Positions 1 through 6,611 of a stretch of 11,641 nucleotides of DNA are shown piece after piece (positions within the stretch are counted from its first letter, which is position 1; every line of letters starts with the position of its first letter). The translations under genes were made by a program, and so were the position numbers. Source of the DNA: an uncultured Hyphomicrobiales bacterium (GTDB taxonomy: Bacteria > Pseudomonadota > Alphaproteobacteria > Rhizobiales > Xanthobacteraceae). Below the pieces are notes generated by a model. That model was not told where the DNA came from. It saw nothing but the letters and a program-made list of their open reading frames with translations, and did no database searches. Location of the stretch: positions 1 to 11,641 of the forward strand of contig CAITEM010000340.1 in assembly GCA_903891395.1 (NCBI GenBank), in the 5' to 3' direction.

Positions 1-88
1 AAGCCTACTTCAACCCGCTGCCAATCCGCTTGGCAGCTTAACCCCGGCAGACGCTCCACTTATCGACGCGGAGAATCTGTTCAGATAA
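1..88 (+). other. Possible 3' end of an upstream gene (frame unresolved)
   Basis: Two plus-strand frames are open from the left edge and end before the transporter. One ends at TAA 39-41, with visible C-terminus AYFNPLPIRLAA and mostly G/C third positions. The other ends at TAA 86-88 with the C-terminus PLIDAENLFR. The first has codon use more like the beta-oxidation genes, so it is slightly preferred, but 12 codons cannot settle it. The parent protein is not recognisable. If real, it lies upstream of the transporter on the same strand with a gap of about 50-95 bases and could be co-transcribed with it. Confidence 0.3.
17..37 (+). repeat. 8-bp perfect hairpin near the left edge
   Basis: GCTGCCAA (17-24) and TTGGCAGC (30-37) form a perfect 8-bp stem around a 5-base loop. 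It overlaps the last codons of the possible upstream frame ending at 39-41. The bases that follow (TTAACCCC) are not a T tract, so it is not a convincing intrinsic terminator. It may be a weak attenuating hairpin between the upstream gene and the transporter, or chance. Confidence 0.35.
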
Positions 89-136
89 CCGGGACCACCT
101 CAGGTGACGGCGGCACTGTGTGGTCAAGAGATCTCG

Positions 137-1333
137 ATGATTTCACGATATGCAAAAGTTAATCTGCTTATCGGCACGGGGCATTTTCTTTCACATTTCT
201 ACCAGCTCTGTCTGCCGACGCTGTTCGTAGTTTTACAACGGCAATTCAATATTACCTTTGCTGAACTTGGCCTCGCCGTTGTGTTGATGACGGGGACGTC
301 GGCCGTGCTTCAGACGCCGATCGGTTTTCTCGTCGACCGCTACGGCGCGCGCCCATTCTTGATCGGCGGCGCTTTGATCATGTCTCTGGCCATTTCGGCG
401 ATGGCTTTCGCGACCGCCTTTTGGCAAATACTCGCTTTGGCGCTGATCTCTGGCATCGGGAATGCCGTATTTCATCCGTGTGACTATGCGATTCTTGCAG
501 GCTCTATTCCTGCCGAGCGAATGGGCCGATCTTTCGCTCTGCATAGTTTTGCCGGCAATGTTGGTTTTGCTTTGGCTCCGCCCATTGTTGCTGCGCTTTC
601 AAGCGTCATGGACTGGCGCGGTGTGTTGCTCGTCGTCGGCGGCTTAGGCCTGCCCGTCGTTGCGGCCGTGATATTGCAAAGCAGCATTCTTCACGACCAG
701 ACACGCAAGAAGGAGGCAGTCAGCAGCATGCCAGTGCGTGAACTGCTGCATCCGACGTTGTTATTATTTTTCTTGTTTTATTTTCTTGGCGCCATGGCGA
801 GCGGAGGCGTTCTGGCCTGGCTGATTACGGTGCTTCACCAAGTAAAAGGGCTCGATCTCGCGGCAGCTTCCGCCGCGCTCACCGCCTATATGATCGGGAG
901 CAGCGGCGGTGTCTTGCTCGGCGGATGGGTTGCAGACAAATCGGACCGATATCTTGCCATTTTTGTCGCAGGGCTCACGACGTTCTCGGCGATAACAATT
1001 CTAGCCGTGGACCTCGTTCCGATGACTGGGAGCGTGGCTATCGGGCTGATGCTGGCTTCCGGGGTAGGCCTTGGTGCCAGCCGAACCCCGCGCGACGTGA
1101 TGCTCAAGGATGCCGCACCCCCAGGCCAGATCGGGAAGGTGTTCGGTTTTGTCAGTACCGGATTGCCGTTGGGCAGCGCCGTAACGCCGGTACCGTTCGG
1201 CTTTCTTATCGACCACGGACATGCGGAATTGGTTTTGGTTCTGGCGGCAGGGTTCTTGCTGGCGAGTATTCTATGCATGGGAAGCGCCAAGGCCTCGGCT
1301 TCGCGTGATCCGATGCCGACAGCCGCGGAATGA
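137..1333 (+). CDS. MFS transporter, Fsr (fosmidomycin-resistance)-like subfamily
   Basis: Predicted inner-membrane secondary transporter of the major facilitator superfamily, 398 residues, a usual length for 12 helices. Hydrophobic segments run through the whole protein, with a hydrophilic central loop at about residues 185-205 (HDQTRKKE) separating the two six-helix halves. Loop 2-3 carries an MFS motif A variant (GFLVDRYGARP, about residues 63-73). The GHFLSHFY stretch near the N-terminus and GNAVFHP at about 108-114 resemble the Fsr family, and the second half repeats the loop motif as GGWVADKSDR. The ATG at 137 is chosen because it has a weak AAGAG six bases upstream and directly precedes the first helix. 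A GTG at 104 would add 11 residues but has no Shine-Dalgarno. The substrate cannot be inferred: Fsr relatives export drugs or small acids, and many are uncharacterised. It converges on the CoA-transferase gene and is not part of that operon. Confidence 0.85.
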   Translation: MISRYAKVNLLIGTGHFLSHFYQLCLPTLFVVLQRQFNITFAELGLAVVLMTGTSAVLQTPIGFLVDRYGARPFLIGGALIMSLAISAMAFATAFWQILALALISGIGNAVFHPCDYAILAGSIPAERMGRSFALHSFAGNVGFALAPPIVAALSSVMDWRGVLLVVGGLGLPVVAAVILQSSILHDQTRKKEAVSSMPVRELLHPTLLLFFLFYFLGAMASGGVLAWLITVLHQVKGLDLAAASAALTAYMIGSSGGVLLGGWVADKSDRYLAIFVAGLTTFSAITILAVDLVPMTGSVAIGLMLASGVGLGASRTPRDVMLKDAAPPGQIGKVFGFVSTGLPLGSAVTPVPFGFLIDHGHAELVLVLAAGFLLASILCMGSAKASASRDPMPTAAE

Positions 1334-1343
1334 GAGCGATTAT

Positions 1344-3215
1344 CTATCGTTGCGAAGCTTGAAGAGAGCCGCGCAGAAGGGCCGCGTAGATCATCTCCGC
1401 AAGGCCTTTTGGCTTTGCGAGCGCCATACGTTCGAGACATTTCAAAAAATCTGCTCGTTGGGTGCGTAAGAAAAGGCCTCGCAAAAGTAGACCGGCAAGC
1501 TGCATCGGCGACGCCGAGGCCAGACGAGTGAGTGCCGGCATCAGGCGTTGCTCGACGGGTGTGAAATCGGTCCCAAAGGGGAATGGTTCGATTAATCCCG
1601 CCGACCGTGCGCTTGCCAGCGCGTGTTCGATCCGCCGTGGGGTATTGTCGCGACACTCAACCGGGATTTCATAGCCACTTTCGATTTTTCCGGCACTCTT
1701 GGCTTGGTGAAGCAGTTGGTTTTGAAAACGGGAATCCGCAATACACAACATTGCCGCGATGACATCGCGGTCCGATTTGCCGCGCAAATCGGCGATGCCG
1801 TATTCGGTAACCACTGTGTCGCGCAGGTGGCGCGGGATGGTCGTATGGCCGTAGTTCCAGAGAATGTTGGACGTTACGCGACCTTTGGAATTACGTGTGG
1901 CACGCACCATGATAATAGAGCGGGCGTCTTCGAGCGCAAAGCTTTGCGCGATGAAGTTGTATTGCCCGCCAACGCCGCTGACGACTTTCCCGTTGTCCAG
2001 TCCGTCTGAAACGACATCGCCGAGAAGGGTCGCCATCATCGCGTTGTTGATGAAACGGCCCTTGACGCGGGCGGCACGCTTGACTGTTTCCTCCCCGTAA
2101 AGCTCGTTGACGAAGGATACCGCGGTCATATGAAATTTAGCACGCTCGGAGTCGGATAAGTCGCGCAGGCCTTGGTAAAATGCCTTCGAGCCGACAAAGA
2201 AAGCTGCGTGGAGCAGGATGCCATCGACCTCGCGCTTGAGAACGCCGGCGCGGTAGAGATTGAGAAAGCACTCTACGAACATCTCGCTCGCGCCATAGAG
2301 GCCTTGCACAAACGGGGTGTTTTCCAGCGTTACGGAAGACGAAATAAAGGGCGCCAGGCGTGCGCCGATATCGAGGAACGCCTCGTTGTGCCGATGCCGT
2401 AGGACCAGCGCCTGCGCCACCGCGTCGCCCAGTGAACCGATGCCAATTTGAATTGTCCCGCCGTCTGCGATCATACGGGCGGCATGGAGTCCGGCCGCGT
2501 ATTCCGCGACATCAACCGGCTCGCGCGGTGGTGCGAATAGAGGAAAGTCGGTTTGGGGGCTTTCCAGCATATAGTCGAATTCTTCGGGGTGCAGTTCGGC
2601 GTCCCCTGCCATAAAGGGCAACTCGCTATTGACCTGACCGACGAAGATGAAGTCGGTGCGGCCGGCACGGCGCGCGGCCAGCAAATCGAGCGTGATGTCT
2701 GGATTGCAGCTCAGACTGTATGAGGTCTTGCCGTCGTGGACGCGCTTGGCGACAAGTTGTGCCACCACATTGACCTTGCGGTCCAGGATGTAACGGATCG
2801 CGTGTGTGTAATTGGCCGAGATATAGTTGCGCTGCGACGCCGGCACATTGAGGCGGCTGCCCGCAAGAAAGAAGAACTCATCAACCTCGACATTGGGCGG
2901 CATGCGATTGTCGCGTAGTGCTTCGCCATAGGCGAGCGCTGGATAGCCGGAAAAGAGCCTTTCCGACACCGGATCGAGGAAGCGCCGCTCGAGGTCTTGC
3001 TTGGCGCGTGGCTTCTCCAGCGTCAGAGCAGTGAAGATACGCAGGGCGATAGAGGTGTCGCCGGCGGCGCGATTGAATACGGAGTTGGCGACATGGTTGG
3101 CTTTGCCGAGGCCGAGCGGCAAGGCCAACACGATGTTCTTGCCGAGACGGCCGAGAATCTCATCGCTGAGCCGTTCCGTATCGTCGAAATGAATCGGCGC
3201 GTTGCCGCTGCGCAT
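1344..3215 (-). CDS. Acetyl-CoA hydrolase / CoA-transferase family protein with C-terminal extension
   Basis: Member of the acetyl-CoA hydrolase/transferase family (4-hydroxybutyrate CoA-transferase, succinyl-CoA:acetate CoA-transferase), 623 residues, cytoplasmic. The family exchanges CoA between acyl-CoA and a carboxylate through a glutamyl-CoA thioester, or hydrolyses acetyl-CoA. Visible elements are an N-terminal domain (about 1-230), GIGSLGDAVAQAL at 258-270, and GASEM at 308-312, whose E311 sits where the catalytic Glu of 4-hydroxybutyrate CoA-transferase lies. SGVGGQYNF (413-421) is the CoA-binding loop, and VVTEYGIADLRGKSDRD (468-484) is the classic C-terminal family motif. Characterised members are about 430-510 residues and end soon after this motif. 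Here about 110 further residues follow. The ATG abuts the stop of the upstream gene (TAGATG) with only GGA eight bases upstream, so translation is probably coupled. As last gene of a beta-oxidation operon it may activate acids by CoA transfer from acetyl-CoA or free CoA. The exact substrate is inference. Confidence 0.86.
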   Translation of the reverse strand: MRSGNAPIHFDDTERLSDEILGRLGKNIVLALPLGLGKANHVANSVFNRAAGDTSIALRIFTALTLEKPRAKQDLERRFLDPVSERLFSGYPALAYGEALRDNRMPPNVEVDEFFFLAGSRLNVPASQRNYISANYTHAIRYILDRKVNVVAQLVAKRVHDGKTSYSLSCNPDITLDLLAARRAGRTDFIFVGQVNSELPFMAGDAELHPEEFDYMLESPQTDFPLFAPPREPVDVAEYAAGLHAARMIADGGTIQIGIGSLGDAVAQALVLRHRHNEAFLDIGARLAPFISSSVTLENTPFVQGLYGASEMFVECFLNLYRAGVLKREVDGILLHAAFFVGSKAFYQGLRDLSDSERAKFHMTAVSFVNELYGEETVKRAARVKGRFINNAMMATLLGDVVSDGLDNGKVVSGVGGQYNFIAQSFALEDARSIIMVRATRNSKGRVTSNILWNYGHTTIPRHLRDTVVTEYGIADLRGKSDRDVIAAMLCIADSRFQNQLLHQAKSAGKIESGYEIPVECRDNTPRRIEHALASARSAGLIEPFPFGTDFTPVEQRLMPALTRLASASPMQLAGLLLRGLFLRTQRADFLKCLERMALAKPKGLAEMIYAALLRGSLQASQR

Positions 3216-5318
3216 CTATTTTATCCGGTCCCATCCGGAGTCGGGCTGGAAGCGCTCGCCATATTTCGTTGCCAGTTGGGTCAGTGCGAGCACGATATCT
3301 GCCACGCCGCGCGAATGGGCATAGTGCATCGGACCGCCGCGAAACGGCGCGAAGCCAGTTGCAAAGATCATGGCACCGTCGATCGTCTCCTCGTCGGCAA
3401 CCACGCCTTCCCGCAGGCAAGTCACACACACATCGAGCATCGGCAAGATGAGACGGTCGGCCATGTCGGGGCTCGGTTTAGGCGCACCGGAATCCTTGAC
3501 GGCTTTGCCGTCCTTCCAATCGTACATGCCTTTGCCGGTCTTGCGGCCAAGCTCGCCTTTCTCGACTTTATCCGACAACCACTTTGGCGTTGCCGGCATC
3601 GGGCGGGGGAGTTCCTGGCGCAGCACTTCGGCGACATGCAGACAGATATCGAGGCCGACTTGATCGGCGAGTTCGATCGGTCCCATCGGCATGCCGAAAT
3701 CTTCCGCCGCGCGATCGATGGTTTCGCGTTTGACGCCTTCATCGAGCATGACGAAGGCTTCCATCAGATACGGCGTGAGGGCGCGATTGACGAGGAAGCC
3801 CGGCGCACTTTTCACCGGCGCCGGCAGGCGGTCGATCCGTCCCAGGAAGGCCTGTCCCGCCGCCAGGACGTCCGGCGCAACACCAGGATGGCTGACGACT
3901 TCCACCAACTGCATGCGCGATACGGGGTTGAAGAAGTGCAAACCGAGAAAGCGCTCAGGCCGCTTTAGCCCCTTGCACAATTCCTCCAGCGGAATGCTCG
4001 ATGTGTTGGTCGCCAGGATCGCGTCCGGGCGCATTTTTGCTTCGATGCCGGCATAGACCTTCTGCTTGAGCGCGAGATTTTCCGGAACCGCTTCGATGAT
4101 GAGATCCGCCGTTGCGGCGCCGTCGCCTTTGAGGTCGGGAATGAGGCGGTCGAGCGCATCGCGGATGTCGGTGCTCTTGTGCGCGATCTTTTTGAACAGG
4201 TCGGCGGCCCGCTTGATCGCGCCGGCGAGCGGTTCGCCCTTCATGTCGGCAAGGCTGACGGTGAAACCATGCCAGGCACACCAGGCCGCGATATCGCCGC
4301 CCATGGCGCCGGCGCCGATGACGTGAATGCGCTGGCCTTTCCAGTCGCCACCCGCCATTCCCTTGAGCTTGTCGCGCAGGAAGAAAACGCGGATGAGATT
4401 CTGCGCCGTCGGTGTCACCAGCAGGCGCGCGAAGGACGCGACCTCGGCCTTTTGCATGGCCGGCGGATCGCCGCCCTGTGATTCCCATAAATCGATCAGC
4501 GCGCCGGGGGCGGGGTAGTCTTTGGCGGGCGCCTTTTTCTCCGCTTCGCTCCTCATGCGCGCCGCCAGCAGCTTGCGGGCGGGGGCCGAGTTCAACAACG
4601 CCACGGACAGACCCGCACGCGCGGTTTTGAACTGGCCCGCCACCACGGATTTCACGGCGGCGCCGACATGGCGTTCCTGGGTCACGGCGTCGATCAGGCC
4701 CAGCGCTTTGGCCTGACGGGTGCGGATCGTTTTGCCGGTCAGCATGGCTGTCATGGCTTGCAAGGGATTGATCAGCCGCGTCAGCCGTACCGTGCCGCCG
4801 AGGCCCGGGTGCAGGCCGAGCAATACTTCAGGAAAGCCGAGCGAAGCGTCATCGATGGCAATCCGGTAGTCGCAGGCCAGCGCCATTTCGAGGCCGCCGC
4901 CCAGGCAATAGCCATGAATGACCGCAATGGTCGGCAGCTTAAGCCGGTCTAGCCTGTCGATTACATTATGCGCACGGCCAAGCCGCGTCTCAACGTCGGC
5001 CGCGCTGGTGGTCCCGCGGAACTCGCCGATATCGGCACCGGCGATGAAGCCGCTCTTCTTGCCGGACCGGATCACCAGACCTTTCGGCGTTTCACGTTCG
5101 ACCGTGTTGAGAACGTCATCGAGTTCGGAAATAACGCCTTCCGAGAGTGTATTGGCGCCGGCACCCTGCTTGTCGAGGACAAGCCAGGCGACGCCGTCGG
5201 CGTCGGATTTGAGTTTCCAGTGCCGCCATGGCGAAGCGGCGTTGTCGCCTTCAGGCCAGGACAGCGGCCCCAGCTCCAGATTGCGCTCGTCGAGCACATC
5301 CCAAACTTTCTGTGTCAT
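3216..5318 (-). CDS. fadJ: Bifunctional enoyl-CoA hydratase / 3-hydroxyacyl-CoA dehydrogenase (FadJ/FadB-type alpha subunit)
   Basis: Multifunctional beta-oxidation protein of 700 residues, close to E. coli FadJ (714) and FadB (729). The N-terminal crotonase domain (about 40-230) hydrates trans-2-enoyl-CoA. It has the oxyanion segment SGFIAGADIGEF (89-100) and the two acid residues E144 (GGGLEMALACDYR) and E164 (GFPEVLLG), 20 apart as E119/E139 are in FadB. The NAD-binding domain starts at VIGAGAMGGD (333-342). The dehydrogenase active site is H461 in GLHFFNPV, with E473 twelve residues on, matching H450/E462 of FadB. Two C-terminal dehydrogenase domains follow (PGFLVNR at 506-512, and 618-700). 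The start is supported by TAGGAG six bases upstream, which overlaps the stop codon of the thiolase gene. The order thiolase then alpha subunit is that of fadIJ, not fadBA, so a FadIJ-like complex with the upstream thiolase is expected. The fadJ name is by similarity and gene order. Confidence 0.95.
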   Translation of the reverse strand: MTQKVWDVLDERNLELGPLSWPEGDNAASPWRHWKLKSDADGVAWLVLDKQGAGANTLSEGVISELDDVLNTVERETPKGLVIRSGKKSGFIAGADIGEFRGTTSAADVETRLGRAHNVIDRLDRLKLPTIAVIHGYCLGGGLEMALACDYRIAIDDASLGFPEVLLGLHPGLGGTVRLTRLINPLQAMTAMLTGKTIRTRQAKALGLIDAVTQERHVGAAVKSVVAGQFKTARAGLSVALLNSAPARKLLAARMRSEAEKKAPAKDYPAPGALIDLWESQGGDPPAMQKAEVASFARLLVTPTAQNLIRVFFLRDKLKGMAGGDWKGQRIHVIGAGAMGGDIAAWCAWHGFTVSLADMKGEPLAGAIKRAADLFKKIAHKSTDIRDALDRLIPDLKGDGAATADLIIEAVPENLALKQKVYAGIEAKMRPDAILATNTSSIPLEELCKGLKRPERFLGLHFFNPVSRMQLVEVVSHPGVAPDVLAAGQAFLGRIDRLPAPVKSAPGFLVNRALTPYLMEAFVMLDEGVKRETIDRAAEDFGMPMGPIELADQVGLDICLHVAEVLRQELPRPMPATPKWLSDKVEKGELGRKTGKGMYDWKDGKAVKDSGAPKPSPDMADRLILPMLDVCVTCLREGVVADEETIDGAMIFATGFAPFRGGPMHYAHSRGVADIVLALTQLATKYGERFQPDSGWDRIK

Positions 5319-5324
5319 GGGGCG

Positions 5325-5330
5325 CTCCTA
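5325..5330 (-). promoter_or_regulatory. Shine-Dalgarno of fadJ overlapping the thiolase stop codon
   Basis: On the minus strand the sequence reads TAGGAG, six bases (CGCCCC), then ATG. The TAG is the thiolase stop codon and also the first half of the ribosome binding site, so a ribosome terminating on the thiolase sits on the next gene's start signal. This supports the chosen fadJ start and stoichiometric coupling of the beta and alpha subunits. Confidence 0.75.
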
Positions 5331-6611
5331 CACCGTCTCGATCAACATCGCGCCACCCTGGCCACCACCGATACATTCGGTGGCGATGCCGCGTTTGTGG
5401 CCGTGCCGTTTCATGGCGTTGACGAGATGCAGTACAATGCGATTGCCGCTCGCACCGACCGGGTGGCCAAGTCCGATGGCGCCGCCGTCGATATTGAGCT
5501 TGGCGCGATCGATGAGCCCGGCGGCTTTATCGAGATGCAGCACCTCGCGGCAGAATTTGTCGTCGTTCCAGGCCGCCAGGCAGGCGAGCACCTGCGCGGC
5601 GAAGGCTTCGTTCAGTTCCCACAAATCGATGTCGTTGAGAGCGAGGTTGTGCCGCCGCATGATCGCGGTCGAGCACAAAACCGGACCCAACCCCATGATC
5701 GAGGGATCGAGCGCCGACCACTCGCTGTCGACAATAACCGCGCGTGGCGTGAGGCCGTGCCTTTTGACCGCGTCCTCGGACGCCAGAATGACCCATGATG
5801 CGCCATCGGTGATCTGCGAACTGTTGCCGGCCGTTACCTGACCCCATGGCCGCTCGAATACGGGTTTGAGCTTGGCCAGACTGTCCGCCGTGCTGTCGGG
5901 CCGTACGCCGTCGTCGAAATCGTACAGCTTGCCGTCGCGGCCGAAAGCGGGCTCCATCTCATCGGCGAAGACTTTTTCGGCTTGGGCGCGGGCAAGGCGC
6001 TGTTGACTCTCGGCGGCATATTCGTCCGCTTGGCGGCGTGTGACCTTGAACAAGTGAGCGACGACTTCGGCCGTCTGACCCATATTGAGTTCGACGATAG
6101 GGTCGGTGAGACCGCGTTCCAGACCGATGATGGGCTTGAAGAAGCTCGGACGTACCCCCGCAAAGGCCTTTAGGCGCGCCCACAGATCACGCGCCGCAAA
6201 AAGCTGCATGTACCATTCGACGGCGCTGCGGCGAAACACCAGTGGCGCGTAGCTCAAGGCTTCGGTGCCGCCGGCGAGAATCAGGTCTGACGTGCCGTCC
6301 TGGATGTAGCGGTAGGCGGTGTCGATCGACTGCATGCCGGAGCCGCAATTGATCTGGACCGTAAACGCCGGCATGGCCTCGCCCATGCCCAGCCGAAGCG
6401 CGGCGACGCGCGCCGGGTTCATCTCGTCGGCGATCACGTTGACGCAACCGAGGATGACCTGGTCGAAGGCGTCAGGCGCGAAGGGCTGACGGAGCAGGAG
6501 AGGACGGCCGCATTGAACGGCAAGATCGACCGGCGTAAACGGCCCCACGCCACGCGCCTTGAGAAAGGGCGTGCGGCTGCCATCGATGATGTAGACCGGA
6601 CGATCGTTCAC
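5328..6611 (-). CDS. fadI: Acetyl-CoA C-acyltransferase (3-ketoacyl-CoA thiolase, FadI-type)
   Basis: Thiolase that cleaves 3-ketoacyl-CoA with CoA to acetyl-CoA and a shortened acyl-CoA; cytoplasmic beta subunit of the trifunctional complex. It has 427 residues, closer to FadI (436) than FadA (387). It opens with the typical VYIIDGSRTPF. The nucleophile is C89 in QINCGSGMQS, followed by ILAGGTEALS (111-120), TAGNSSQITDGA (260-271) and WELNEAF (331-337). The active-site base is H383 in GLGHPVGASG, and the second catalytic cysteine is C413 in ECIGGGQGGA, so all key residues are present. The start is a GTG (6609-6611) whose last two bases are in the TGA stop of the acyl-CoA dehydrogenase gene (GTGA, 4-base overlap). 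No Shine-Dalgarno is visible before it, which suggests it depends on translation of the upstream gene. It is followed after 9 bases by the alpha-subunit gene. The exact chain-length range is unknown. Confidence 0.95.
   Translation of the reverse strand: MNDRPVYIIDGSRTPFLKARGVGPFTPVDLAVQCGRPLLLRQPFAPDAFDQVILGCVNVIADEMNPARVAALRLGMGEAMPAFTVQINCGSGMQSIDTAYRYIQDGTSDLILAGGTEALSYAPLVFRRSAVEWYMQLFAARDLWARLKAFAGVRPSFFKPIIGLERGLTDPIVELNMGQTAEVVAHLFKVTRRQADEYAAESQQRLARAQAEKVFADEMEPAFGRDGKLYDFDDGVRPDSTADSLAKLKPVFERPWGQVTAGNSSQITDGASWVILASEDAVKRHGLTPRAVIVDSEWSALDPSIMGLGPVLCSTAIMRRHNLALNDIDLWELNEAFAAQVLACLAAWNDDKFCREVLHLDKAAGLIDRAKLNIDGGAIGLGHPVGASGNRIVLHLVNAMKRHGHKRGIATECIGGGQGGAMLIETV

Noticed and set aside
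755..790. AT-rich patch in the transporter gene, considered as a sign of horizontal transfer.
   Set aside because: It encodes a Leu/Phe-rich helix (LLLFFLFYFLG), whose codons are naturally T-rich. There are no flanking repeats or mobile genes.
886..1656. 256-residue minus-strand frame spanning the transporter 3' end and the CoA-transferase 3' end.
   Set aside because: It overlaps two well-supported genes in other frames, and its composition is low-complexity and unlike a protein family.
2997..5798. Long plus-strand open frames (2997-3968, 4918-5841, 4968-5798) opposite the fadJ/fadI-type genes.
   Set aside because: They are antisense shadows of strongly conserved genes, with no ribosome sites or recognisable domains.
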